DNA of 51,475 bases, from contig JAFEGD010000007.1 of the NCBI GenBank assembly GCA_018240245.1, positions 1 through 51,475 on the forward strand, in the 5' to 3' direction. The DNA is from Spirochaetota bacterium. GTDB taxonomy: Bacteria; Spirochaetota; Leptospiria; Turneriellales; Turneriellaceae. Below, piece after piece: positions 40,377-49,267 of the stretch. Every line of letters starts with the position of its first letter. The first letter of the stretch is position 1. A model generated the notes under the pieces. The model made no database searches, was not told the DNA's origin, and saw only the letters and a list, made by a program, of their open reading frames with translations. The translations under genes were made by a program, and so were the position numbers.

Positions 40377-41196
40377 TATTACAATACCGCCGTTGCCGAC
40401 GATTGTCGCGCAGGTGATACATTTCGACGCGAATAATCCCAAGAACGGTGCGGCCGATCTTGAAAAAATTGTCGTTTCCGATAAGGCTATCAGCGCCGAG
40501 CTTTTGCGCATCTCAAATTCGGCATTCTACGGGCGATCGGGCAAGGTAAAGCTTTTGCGCGAGGCGCTCGCGGTCTTGGGCATCAAGGCGACAAAAAATC
40601 TCGTTATCTATTTGAGTACAAAAGCGATGGCCGCCGATTATAAAAGCGATACGTTCAAGAAATACTTACAGCTTTACCCGATTTATGCGGCACTCGTTGC
40701 GCAAACAATTGCGCAAGAAACGACGCTGCGCGCACAGGCCGACGAATGTTTTTTAGCGGCGCTCTTACACAGCATGGGTATGAATATTATGGCGCTGCAA
40801 AACAAAGGCCATTACAGCGACATGATCGATGCGTGTGTAAAAAACAAATGGCCGCTCGCGAAATTAGAGCAGCAAGCGTATGGCACGACGCATACCGCGC
40901 TCGGTAAAAAGGCGGCAGAATATTGGAAGCTCCCCGACATCTTCGAACGCATTATGGAAATCTCGGCGGCCAGCGATTACGCAAATTTACTAAGCCCCGT
41001 TGAAAAATCGACGTATATTGCTGCGGTTGTTGCCTCGCTACTTTTAGAGATGCCCGTTTCTGATGAAGCCAAAGCGAGCGCACAAAAATGTTATACCGAT
41101 CTTGGAGGATCTCACCACCTCACGGCGCGGCACACGACGCCCGACGCGCTCAAGAAAATACAGGCGCACCCTTTCGCGCAACTCGCGCTCGGCTGA
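40369..41196 (+). CDS. HDOD domain signalling protein
   Basis: 275 residues of HDOD type: IPPLPTIVAQVIHF, AISAELLRISNSAFYG, LREALAVLGIKATKNLVI, DECFLAALLHSMGMNIMA, HTALGKKAAEYWKLPDIF. HDOD proteins lack the full HD catalytic set and act as regulatory binding modules. It overlaps hemerythrin 3, so NO/O2-binding and signalling genes may be co-expressed. Confidence 0.88.
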   Translation: MDNITIPPLPTIVAQVIHFDANNPKNGAADLEKIVVSDKAISAELLRISNSAFYGRSGKVKLLREALAVLGIKATKNLVIYLSTKAMAADYKSDTFKKYLQLYPIYAALVAQTIAQETTLRAQADECFLAALLHSMGMNIMALQNKGHYSDMIDACVKNKWPLAKLEQQAYGTTHTALGKKAAEYWKLPDIFERIMEISAASDYANLLSPVEKSTYIAAVVASLLLEMPVSDEAKASAQKCYTDLGGSHHLTARHTTPDALKKIQAHPFAQLALG

Positions 41197-41208
41197 GGCA
41201 AGTCTATA

Positions 41209-42264
41209 GTGCCGCGCATTTTAATCGTCGAAGACGAAGCGGTACAGAGTGCGGCGCTCGAAGCGTTCGTCTCGGCGTGGGGCTACGAAATTGTGACACA
41301 GGCGACGGCCACCGGTTCGATCGGCTATCTGAGCACGAATAAAATCGACTTGGCGTTGATCGACCTGCATCTACCCGATAATCCCGGTATCGAAATCTTG
41401 AAGCATATTCGCGATGTCGACGATTCGATTCCCGTGCCGGTTTTTATGATGTCGGCCGAAGATTCGCCCGAAATTCGCATCGTCTGCATGTCGACGGGCG
41501 CCGACGATTTTCTCGCTAAGCCTCTGAATTTTGCGGATGTCTCGATGAAAATTCAACAGGCATTCGAGCGCGTGAGCTACAAGCGGCAGATTCAAGAACT
41601 CAACGCGAAACTCGAGAAAGATAAAAAAAGTTTGCAACGCTATTTCTCGAGCGATTTAGTCGAAAAAATTCTGAACGAAGAACTTTCGACAGAATTGGGC
41701 GGTACAATCGTCGAGGCGTCGCTCATGTTCTTCGACATTCGTGGTTCGACGACGATGGCCGAAAAGATCGGACCGCAAGCGTACGCCGAACGCATCAGTA
41801 AACTCTTTGCCGATCTCATGGATATTATTTTCGAGAACGGCGGTTCGATCAACGAACTTTTAGGCGACGGTATTCTCGCGACGTTCGGCTGCCCTTTCCC
41901 GAAAGAGAACGACGCAATGAACGCGATTGCGGCAGCGCTAGCGATCGAGCGGCACATGCGTTCGATCAATAACATGCGCGAAATTATCGGTAAAGTGCCG
42001 TGGGGTTTCGGCATGGGCATCGCGACCGGTAGAATTTTTGCGGGCAATATCGGCTCAGAGCGTATGATAAAATATGCCGTGATGGGCGATGCGGTAAATA
42101 CCGCCGCGCGCATTCAAGATTTGACTAAAGATTCGACCTATAAAATTATCGTCGACGAGCCGACGTATTCGCGCGCTGCAGTCGATTGCAAGGCGCAAGA
42201 TCTCGGCGAAACGACGCTTCGCGGCAAGCAAGAATCGGTACGTGTTTTCGGTTTGATAGGCTAA
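41209..42264 (+). CDS. Response regulator fused to class III nucleotide cyclase
   Basis: 351 residues from GTG 41209 (GAGG 10 bp upstream). Receiver domain 1-~125: RILIVEDEA, phosphoacceptor in LIDLHLPDNPG, SAEDSPE, FLAKPLN. A coiled linker follows, then a class III cyclase: LMFFDIRGSTTMAEKIG, INELLGDGILATFG, GIATGRIFAGNIGSERMIKYAVMGDAVNTAARIQ (in parts: GIATGRIFAGNIG, YAVMGDAVNTAARI). Metal aspartates are retained. It likely makes cAMP on phosphorylation. Two cNMP-binding proteins follow. Confidence 0.92.
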   Translation: MPRILIVEDEAVQSAALEAFVSAWGYEIVTQATATGSIGYLSTNKIDLALIDLHLPDNPGIEILKHIRDVDDSIPVPVFMMSAEDSPEIRIVCMSTGADDFLAKPLNFADVSMKIQQAFERVSYKRQIQELNAKLEKDKKSLQRYFSSDLVEKILNEELSTELGGTIVEASLMFFDIRGSTTMAEKIGPQAYAERISKLFADLMDIIFENGGSINELLGDGILATFGCPFPKENDAMNAIAAALAIERHMRSINNMREIIGKVPWGFGMGIATGRIFAGNIGSERMIKYAVMGDAVNTAARIQDLTKDSTYKIIVDEPTYSRAAVDCKAQDLGETTLRGKQESVRVFGLIG

Positions 42265-42295
42265 GCGTCATAAAAAACTATCCACTCGAATAGCC

Positions 42296-42670
42296 ATGGA
42301 TGAAGTTCACAAAATTCAACCGTTGCTGGCGCATGAGGGGCAGATTATTTTTGCCGAAGGCGATCGTTCGAACGGCGTGATGTATTTTATTTTTTCCGGA
42401 GAAGTCGAGATTTCAAAAGAAGGTTTCGGGGTATTGCGTACGCTTGCACAGGGACACTTTTTCGGCGAGATGGCGCTCATTCGCGCGATGCCGCGTACGG
42501 CGAGCGCGAAAGTAATATCGGCAGGGGCAAAGCTCGGTAAAATTGATCATAAGACTTTTGCTTGGTTATCAAAAAGTAATCCCACTTTTTTGGCCAATCT
42601 TATCGGCGTTGTCGCAAAGCGCGCCGCACGTGCTTTGAAGCGTGCCGCCGATCTGGAGGACGATGTTTGA
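42296..42670 (+). CDS. cNMP-binding domain protein 1
   Basis: 124 residues, essentially a single cyclic-nucleotide-binding fold: EGQIIFAEGDRSNGVMYFIFSGEVEIS, GHFFGEMALIRAMPRTASAKV. GEMAL plus RTASA is the canonical phosphate-binding cassette. There is no DNA-binding or catalytic domain. The gene lies 31 bp after the cyclase and overlaps the next by 8 bp. Confidence 0.9.
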   Translation: MDEVHKIQPLLAHEGQIIFAEGDRSNGVMYFIFSGEVEISKEGFGVLRTLAQGHFFGEMALIRAMPRTASAKVISAGAKLGKIDHKTFAWLSKSNPTFLANLIGVVAKRAARALKRAADLEDDV

Positions 42671-43061
42671 CCTTAAGCGACAAGCCGAGGCGATGAAGCA
42701 ACGCTATTTGCGCAAAGGCGATTATGTATACCGCACCGGCAAACCGTGCGACGGAAATATGTTCGTTGTCGTCGAAGGCGAACTCGTCGAAATCGATGCC
42801 AAAGACAACCCCAAGTTAGGTTACGAAGTTGGGCCGGGCGGCTTTATCGGCGATCTCGAAGTCATGTCGGGGTCACTGATTCGGGTGCAAACGTACAAAG
42901 TGACATCGCTTGCCGCAACGTTGGGAGTTCTGGACAAACGCGACATGCAACTCGTCGGCGGCGTTTATCCCGAATTTTTTTTACAATTATTACGCAGTGC
43001 TGTCGATCACCTGCATGCGGCGGAGCGTGGATTGATCGCTGCGGGAAAGACTAAGGGTTAA
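42663..43061 (+). CDS. cNMP-binding domain protein 2
   Basis: 132 residues from ATG 42663. A cNMP-binding fold (YLRKGDYVYRTGKPCDGNMFVVVEGELVEID, GGFIGDLEVMSGSLIRVQTYKV), but the cassette is altered: GDLEVMSGSLIRVQTY in place of GEMALL..PRTATV. It may bind a different ligand or none. A C-terminal helix (LLRSAVDHLHAAERG) may dimerise. It is encoded as an overlapping pair with protein 1. Confidence 0.85.
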   Translation: MFDLKRQAEAMKQRYLRKGDYVYRTGKPCDGNMFVVVEGELVEIDAKDNPKLGYEVGPGGFIGDLEVMSGSLIRVQTYKVTSLAATLGVLDKRDMQLVGGVYPEFFLQLLRSAVDHLHAAERGLIAAGKTKG

Positions 43062-43102
43062 GAGTTGAGTGTACACCAGCGGTGCGAGTTGGCGCTCAAC
43101 TC
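43062..43102 (+). other. Inverted repeat after the cyclase cluster
   Basis: GAGTTGAG (43062-43069) and CTCAACTC (43095-43102) can pair with a 25 bp loop. There is no T-run, so it is only a weak terminator candidate. Confidence 0.4.
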
Positions 43103-43179
43103 ATGAAAACAATCGTTCACCGTCTTTTTGGCACAAGATACTGCCAAGAGCGTATATTTTTATGAAGCCGTAGGTCTCC

Positions 43180-46080
43180 ATGTTCAAGAACGCAATAGTT
43201 ATTACATTTTTATCTCTCTTTATAGTGGCATGCGATGGCGGTTTTCAGCGCTTCGTGCCACCCTCTAATAGTATTTCAGGTCGCGGGGCAAAAGTGAATC
43301 CCACCATCATCAGCACAACCCCCACGAATAACGCCAGCGTCTCGCCCGTCACAGGCGCGAATGGCACGCAGCTTGTGATTGTCTTTAGCGCAACGATGGA
43401 TACGACAGTGACGCCGGTCGTGAACACGTATTTTCGCGAGATAGACAGTAGCAACCAAATCGCTTGGTACCCCGCCGACAACTCTAGTTCGACGTTCACT
43501 TGGTCGTCGACCAACTTCGCGAATGACACGCTGACGATTCAGTTGGGTTGGGTGCGTTGGCCCGAAAACAATATCATCGGTTTCGATTTCGATAACACAA
43601 CGCTTGTCAATCTCGACGCGATGCCGCTTGCGAATACAACGCGCTTTTCGTTTACCGTCGGGTGGGATCCGGGCAAATATAAAATCGTACAGACCGGGCA
43701 ATATGCCTGCTATCGTTATCAAACGGGCGCACCCATCGGCTGGCTCGAAGAGACTGCATGCTACGATTCGAGTAACGGTGGAGGTGGTGTGATTGGCACG
43801 CAAGATTACCCTGCCGCACAGAATGGCTTTGTCGAGCCGCGCAACATCGCTTACGGTTCGGGTCTTATCGCCGGGCGCCGTTTCGATTCGGCGATTGAGC
43901 CGCACAATCGGGGTGTTACGAACACGGTGCTTGGAGCGCAGACGTGGCCTATGACGGCGGCGTCAAACGGTTGCAATCAATTGGATGTTAATGCTCCGTG
44001 TTATCCGTATACGCCCGACCCGACAACGAATTTGATTTGGAAAACCTGTAGCCAAGGCCAGCCATTCGAAGACGTAGGCAACAAATGTTTCACCAGCGGG
44101 CTTGACTATACATGGGGCCAAGCGGTCAACGCATGCGCAACTCTCAATACCACAAACAGCGGGCAGGGCTATGCGGGGCGCACCGATTGGCGTCTACCGA
44201 CGGTGCAAGAGCTTGAAAATCTAGTCGATTACGGCGCGCGCATATCGGTCGGTACTCCCGAACCCGGCCCTGGCTATCCCGAAGCGCCGGCGATTCAAGG
44301 CTATCAAGAAACGGTTTTTCCATACCATTGGGAAGGGCCATATCCGCGTACATCGACAATTAGTGGCTACTGGACGGCGACGGGACTCACAACGCTCTAC
44401 CAGGGCAATACGCTCTATAGCAACGCCTATATAGTCGAATTCAAAAAAGGCTCGATGGGTGCGGGTGGTTCGTCGGGTTCACTGTTGCAATCAAATCGAG
44501 ATTATACCGGTTCTAATGCCAACTATAAAAAAGTGCGTTGCGTTGCGGGGCCTGTGTCGCCTGCCCCCGTGCAAACGCTGACACCCAGCACGCAGCAATC
44601 GCTGACGCAGGCATTGACAACGCAAGCGGCGACATTCACGGGTTACGATAACAATGCAACCTTTAATATAGTCTCGGCGCAGTCGGTGTACGATATTGCA
44701 TCGGCAACCAATAGCATCGTCGTGACATTCAACATTGCACCCGACGCGACACCGGCGGGCAATGCGACTAACTATTGCATCGGTCTCAGCACCGACACAA
44801 GCTTTGCGACCTGCACCTCGCAAGTATCGTTCAGCGGCAGCGCGACGGCATCGGGCACCACGGTTACGCTCGCATCGGCAATACCGACGCCCGGCATTAT
44901 GTATCGTTTGTTCGTCAAAACGCCGACGATGACCGCGACCGGCGGCACGCTCATCATCAATACCGATCGAGTGCTGTTTTCGGCTAACGCACCTATGGTG
45001 ACTTCGTTCTCGACTTCGAGCTTTAATGTGCTGCGCGCGAGTGCGCCGACGGCAACGACGGTGCAAGTCGCCTTCGATCGCCCCCCCGATGTTGGCCCCG
45101 CATTAACGCCGGGTAACTATTGCGTAGGATTGCCCGCACAGGCGAACTTTGCCGCGTGTACGGGCGGTGGCGGCCAAACGCCGAGCGCGGTCACGCTCTC
45201 GAAAAGTTCGGTTTTGCTGACAGTGGGTACGCCGTTAACCGCAGGCACTACGTATAAAGTATTCGCTAAATTGTTAACGACAAATTCGGGTGGTACCGCG
45301 CTGGTCGCTTCAAGCGCGGTTATACCGCTTGGGTTCAATATTTTGAACGCAACTTCGCCCAGTTTAACCAGCGTACAATTAACTTTCGACAATTTACCCG
45401 ATGCGACAGCAGGCGCTGTTGCGGCAAATTATTGCATCACGACGGCAGCGGCGACAAGTTGCCTGGGTCCTTCGAACCCGGCGATTACGAGCGCAACCGT
45501 TACGGGTTATACCGTGACCTTGGCGACGGCCACACCGCTCGTTGCGGGAACTCCCTATAGCGTCTTTGTTTCGGGTATTAAATATACAGGAGCGCAGGTC
45601 GTCACCGACGCCGTTAATAATCTCTTGTGGCAGCGCTGCCGCAAGGGCCTCTTCGATATATCGACCTGCACCGACGACGGCGTTGCAACGAACGATGTCG
45701 CTTACTGGAACGACGCGCTCAATTATTGCAACAACCTCAACGCGACAAACTATGCGGGCTACACGTACGGTTGGCGCGCGGCGACGATTAACGAGCTCAA
45801 GAGCATCAGCAACCGTTCGCTTTTCGGCACCGTCGGCGTTGCGATGGATACGACAATTTTTCCGACGCCAAACTTAATGGCCGAAGACCACGCCTCGTCG
45901 ACAAACTATTCGATGAATGGTACGACGACACCCGGTGCGTCGCCGAACTATAATCTTGCGTGGGGCTTTAATTACTACACCGGTTTTTCGAGTATCGTAC
46001 AGAAAGACTACTCGACTCTGTTGCCGGTCGGGTTGAAACCACCGAAAAAAAGTATCCGCTGCGTGAGAAGTCTACCGTGA
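43180..46080 (+). CDS. Large lipoprotein with two Lcl/DUF1566 domains and Ig-like repeats
   Basis: 966 residues. Lipoprotein signal (LFIVAC, Cys18). An Ig-like/SbsA-type domain (TIISTTPTNNASVSPVTGANG...SATMD) is followed by a first Lcl domain (GLDYTWGQAVNACATLN, GRTDWRLPTVQELENLVDYG, SGYWTATG, KVRCVAG), three internal repeats of about 100 residues, each with a NYCIG/NYCVG/NYCIT motif and ending in YxxFVK/FAK/FVS, and a C-terminal Lcl domain (YWNDALNYCNNLNA, YGWRAATINELKSI, SIRCVRS). Likely exposed on the surface. Overlaps the next gene by 4 bp. Confidence 0.85.
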   Translation: MFKNAIVITFLSLFIVACDGGFQRFVPPSNSISGRGAKVNPTIISTTPTNNASVSPVTGANGTQLVIVFSATMDTTVTPVVNTYFREIDSSNQIAWYPADNSSSTFTWSSTNFANDTLTIQLGWVRWPENNIIGFDFDNTTLVNLDAMPLANTTRFSFTVGWDPGKYKIVQTGQYACYRYQTGAPIGWLEETACYDSSNGGGGVIGTQDYPAAQNGFVEPRNIAYGSGLIAGRRFDSAIEPHNRGVTNTVLGAQTWPMTAASNGCNQLDVNAPCYPYTPDPTTNLIWKTCSQGQPFEDVGNKCFTSGLDYTWGQAVNACATLNTTNSGQGYAGRTDWRLPTVQELENLVDYGARISVGTPEPGPGYPEAPAIQGYQETVFPYHWEGPYPRTSTISGYWTATGLTTLYQGNTLYSNAYIVEFKKGSMGAGGSSGSLLQSNRDYTGSNANYKKVRCVAGPVSPAPVQTLTPSTQQSLTQALTTQAATFTGYDNNATFNIVSAQSVYDIASATNSIVVTFNIAPDATPAGNATNYCIGLSTDTSFATCTSQVSFSGSATASGTTVTLASAIPTPGIMYRLFVKTPTMTATGGTLIINTDRVLFSANAPMVTSFSTSSFNVLRASAPTATTVQVAFDRPPDVGPALTPGNYCVGLPAQANFAACTGGGGQTPSAVTLSKSSVLLTVGTPLTAGTTYKVFAKLLTTNSGGTALVASSAVIPLGFNILNATSPSLTSVQLTFDNLPDATAGAVAANYCITTAAATSCLGPSNPAITSATVTGYTVTLATATPLVAGTPYSVFVSGIKYTGAQVVTDAVNNLLWQRCRKGLFDISTCTDDGVATNDVAYWNDALNYCNNLNATNYAGYTYGWRAATINELKSISNRSLFGTVGVAMDTTIFPTPNLMAEDHASSTNYSMNGTTTPGASPNYNLAWGFNYYTGFSSIVQKDYSTLLPVGLKPPKKSIRCVRSLP

Positions 46081-46943
46081 AACACTTAATCCTACCGCTA
46101 CTATTTGTCGGTTGTGCGCAATCGACAATCGTGCTCGACCCGACGACCAATAAGGCGGTGACCCCCACGGTGCCTTCGACACAAAATACGCTCACGCTCA
46201 ACGTCGACATGAGTTTAGCAGGGTCGTCGTTATTTAGTAAGCCGTTCAGCGCATTGGTATTTTTGAACGGCGCTCTAGTTGCCGCGCAATATAATAGCGG
46301 TGCGACGACCGATGGTGCAGGCTTAGCGACGTTCGTGATGAACGGGGTCGACACGAATAATTGCCCAACGGCGACACCGGCTGCGCTTGCTTTCGGCACG
46401 TACCAAGTCTATTACGCGATGCAATATGCGGCCGAAACGGTGACGACCGTCGCTGCGGGAAAATTAGTCGATACGAGTCTTGTCGCGTGCAGCGCCAACG
46501 GATTTATCCAGTCGAGCAGCGGCGCGCATCTTTATAATTCGGTCTCGAATATTGTCGTCAGCGGCAACGCGACGGTGAACATTAATAGCACGACAACGGT
46601 ACCGGGGAGTCAGCACACGTTTTCGCTTTCGGTCGGTAACGGCATTTTGGCGTCAAAGCCCTTTCGCTGTTATCTCACCGATAGCAACACCACTGCGATT
46701 GCCGCAACCTTACAACCGCTTGCACTCTACACAGGTTCGACCGACGCGAGCGGTTTAGCGACAACAACCGGAAACGGTGTAACGAATTTTCCGGTGGCGA
46801 CGAGCTATAAATATTATTGTCTCATCGGTGTTGCGAGCGCTACGAATTTTCTGGCGACCGGCAACTATGAGGCAACCGGCGTAGCGACGGTGACCGGCTA
46901 CGCAACGACGACTTTGACTGCGGCGAATTTTACGGCGTTATAA
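46077..46943 (+). CDS. Hypothetical lipoprotein, partner of the Lcl protein
   Basis: 288 residues from GTG 46077 (GTGA overlap with the upstream stop). Lipoprotein signal (LLFVGC, Cys13). The mature part is Thr/Ala/Asn/Val-rich with two similar halves: TLTLNVDMSLAGSSLFSKPFSALVFLNG and HTFSLSVGNGILASKPFRCYLTDS (quoted in parts: SSLFSKPFSALVFLNG, NGILASKPFRCYLTD), each followed by GLAT(T)F/T. It looks like two beta-sandwich domains. Translational coupling suggests a joint surface role. No family recognised. Confidence 0.65.
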   Translation: MKHLILPLLFVGCAQSTIVLDPTTNKAVTPTVPSTQNTLTLNVDMSLAGSSLFSKPFSALVFLNGALVAAQYNSGATTDGAGLATFVMNGVDTNNCPTATPAALAFGTYQVYYAMQYAAETVTTVAAGKLVDTSLVACSANGFIQSSSGAHLYNSVSNIVVSGNATVNINSTTTVPGSQHTFSLSVGNGILASKPFRCYLTDSNTTAIAATLQPLALYTGSTDASGLATTTGNGVTNFPVATSYKYYCLIGVASATNFLATGNYEATGVATVTGYATTTLTAANFTAL

Positions 46944-46978
46944 AAAAGATTTCGTACCAAAGGTGTGAAATCTTTTTT
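46942..46978 (+). terminator. Intrinsic terminator after the lipoprotein pair
   Basis: AAAAAAGATTTC (46942-46953) pairs exactly with GAAATCTTTTTT (46967-46978). The T-rich end of the stem gives the U-tract. Confidence 0.8.
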
Positions 46979-47024
46979 CCCTTTTCATCCTGAGAAACGT
47001 CTAATCTTAGTTAAAGGAGAAACT

Positions 47025-47822
47025 ATGCGCCAGCTACTGCTTAATATTTTAGTAACGGGGTTAATCCCCCTTTTGTCGCTTACCGCTCAAGACAAACCCA
47101 AAGAACTTTTGGCGGCGGTCTTGAGCGCCAAAGGCGAATGCTATTACGAGCGTGCGGGCCGTGCCGAAATGGCGCGCGTGAAAACGATATTTTTTAAGAA
47201 CGACCGCATTTATACGCGCGACGGCAAAATGGACGTTCAGATCGGACCGAGCGCGGTATTGCATCTCGCGCCGTACACGACAGTCGTGATGACCGATTTG
47301 ACCGAGCTGAACGCGAAGTCGAATATTATGCTCGAATTAGAAACGGGTCGGGGGTATACCAAGTTTTCAAAGCAGATGACGCCGGGGTCGAAATATACGA
47401 TCAAGAGCCCGACGTTGGTTGCGGGTGTGCGCGGCACCGAGTTCATTATCAGTGCGGGCGACGTACAAGACGCGAAAGCCGAAGACGCCGACATTCCGTC
47501 GGGAGTTTTTGTGAACCACGGTAAGGTCGCCGTGCGCGCCGCGAGTAGCGAGGGCGACGATCAAGAGATTCCCGCAGGCGAACAAATTACGAATGTCGAT
47601 AACGCATTAGTTAAAGGCGTGATGGAAGATTTCATTAAGAAAAAAATGGCGCTCTTCAAAAAAATGGAAGCGATGAAAGAGTTTCAATATAAAACGTTAG
47701 AACGCGCGAAGCAACAACAAATCGAGGCACTCGAGCGCGTGCGCGAAGGACGCAATTTTAATAATCCCGGCAATAGCATCGACGAAATGCGCCGCAAACA
47801 GTCGGAGCATTTTAACAAATGA
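47025..47822 (+). CDS. FecR-domain exported protein
   Basis: 265 residues from ATG 47025 (AAAGGAGA upstream), with signal peptide MRQLLLNILVTGLIPLLSLTAQ. FecR domain: IYTRDGKMDVQIGPSAVLHLAPYTTV, ELETGRGYTKFSK, YTIKSPTLVAGVRGTEFII. The C-terminal ~75 residues are a basic helix (KKKMALFKKMEAMKEFQYKT...). Such FecR-domain proteins without a sigma factor are common in spirochaetes; direct iron signalling is not implied. ATGA overlap with the M16 gene. Confidence 0.85.
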   Translation: MRQLLLNILVTGLIPLLSLTAQDKPKELLAAVLSAKGECYYERAGRAEMARVKTIFFKNDRIYTRDGKMDVQIGPSAVLHLAPYTTVVMTDLTELNAKSNIMLELETGRGYTKFSKQMTPGSKYTIKSPTLVAGVRGTEFIISAGDVQDAKAEDADIPSGVFVNHGKVAVRAASSEGDDQEIPAGEQITNVDNALVKGVMEDFIKKKMALFKKMEAMKEFQYKTLERAKQQQIEALERVREGRNFNNPGNSIDEMRRKQSEHFNK

Positions 47823-49267
47823 ACTTGGCGTCGCTGCGCCGCCGGGCTTTAGCCGCGCTCGTATTTGCAATTGTCGGTGCGGCGAATGGCACGGCGGCAC
47901 GAGTCGATATCTCTTCGCGCCCGTGGTATCACTATATCGGCGAAGAGATGCCGCCTGCTAAAATTCCGCAGGTAACAAACTTCACACTTGCGAACGGTAT
48001 TTCGGTTTATTACATTAAGGCAAGCGCCGTACCGACAGTGTCTTTGAACATCTACGTCGCGGGCGGCGGCTTCGAGGTGCCGGTCGAAAAGCTCGGACTA
48101 CAGTCGCTGTGGGGTGAGACGCTCGTTTTTTCGGGTTCGAAAAAAATGGATCGTAACGCGCTCTCAAACTATCTCGAAAATCGCGCCTCGCAGTTCAGTT
48201 TTTCAGCCGGTCTCGAACGCTCGGCGTTCACGATCGGTTCGCTCGCGCATTATTTTGCGCGCGACGTTAAAGAGCTCTTCGCGGTGCTGCAAGAACCGCA
48301 ATTCGCCGGCGAAGATTTCGATTTGCTCGTGCAGCGCGTACTCAAAGAATTTGAACGCCGCGACGAAAACCCGGCGAAGTGGGCATCGTTAGGTGTTGTC
48401 AAAACTTTTTGGGATGGCACAGTGCGCGGTCGCTATGCGACGACGCATACCGTGAAGAACATTGTCCGCGACGACCTCGCTGAATGGCAAAAGAAACTGT
48501 GGCGCGCCGATCGCCTAACGCTCGCGATCGCCGGCGATATCGACGAAACGAAACTCAAGGCATTACTCGAAGAGACTTTTGGCAAAATGCCGCGCGACAC
48601 CAAAGCCGCACCCGATATGCGCGCGACGCAAGTCATGCCGACGGGAAAAGCCAACGCGCTTTATCTGTTGCCGAAAGAAATTCCGCAGACGACGGTGATC
48701 TATAAGGCGCCGGGCATGAAGCACGGCGACAAAGATTATTACGCGCTGCGGATTTTCGATTTTCTCTTGGGCGGCGATTCGTTTAACTCGTACCTCACGC
48801 AGAAAATTCGTACCGAAAAGGGTTGGGCATACACCGCGTACTCGACGTTCGAGACCGACGATTTCACGGGTTCGCTCATGCTCTTCACGCAGACCGCGAA
48901 TGTCAATTTACCCGACGTCATCGGAGCGATCGACGGTATTCTCGCGCATCCCGAAGCGTTCGTGAGCCGCGAGAAAATCGAACAAGCGAAACTTTCGCTC
49001 AAGAACAAATTTGTGTTCTTATTTGAAAATCCCGCGCAATATTTGAAGTTGTACCTACAACTCAAGTGGGATGGCCTGCCCGATACGTATCTGGCGACTT
49101 ATGTGAAAAATTTATCGAGCGTCAGCGAAGCGGATGTACTGCGTGTCGGTAGAGCGTTTTACAAACCACAGAATTTTTCCGTTTTGCTCTGCGGACCGAA
49201 TAATATCTATCAGAAAAAATCGGCAGTGCGGCCCGAGACAGCAGCTGTACTGACTTTAGAAAAATGA
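47819..49267 (+). CDS. M16 peptidase-like protein, catalytic motif lost
   Basis: 482 residues with signal peptide. The M16 fold is clear: FTLANGISVYYIKASAVPTVSLNIYVAGGGFEVP (in parts: TLANGISVYYIK, SLNIYVAGGGFEVP), RDDLAEWQKKLWRADRLTLAIAGDID, GGDSFNSYLTQKIRTEKGWAYTAYS. The zinc motif HxxEH should follow GL; here it reads GLQSLWGETLVF, so the His residues are missing. It is like the beta or non-catalytic partner subunits of M16 complexes. It overlaps genes on both sides by 4 bp. Confidence 0.88.
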   Translation: MNLASLRRRALAALVFAIVGAANGTAARVDISSRPWYHYIGEEMPPAKIPQVTNFTLANGISVYYIKASAVPTVSLNIYVAGGGFEVPVEKLGLQSLWGETLVFSGSKKMDRNALSNYLENRASQFSFSAGLERSAFTIGSLAHYFARDVKELFAVLQEPQFAGEDFDLLVQRVLKEFERRDENPAKWASLGVVKTFWDGTVRGRYATTHTVKNIVRDDLAEWQKKLWRADRLTLAIAGDIDETKLKALLEETFGKMPRDTKAAPDMRATQVMPTGKANALYLLPKEIPQTTVIYKAPGMKHGDKDYYALRIFDFLLGGDSFNSYLTQKIRTEKGWAYTAYSTFETDDFTGSLMLFTQTANVNLPDVIGAIDGILAHPEAFVSREKIEQAKLSLKNKFVFLFENPAQYLKLYLQLKWDGLPDTYLATYVKNLSSVSEADVLRVGRAFYKPQNFSVLLCGPNNIYQKKSAVRPETAAVLTLEK

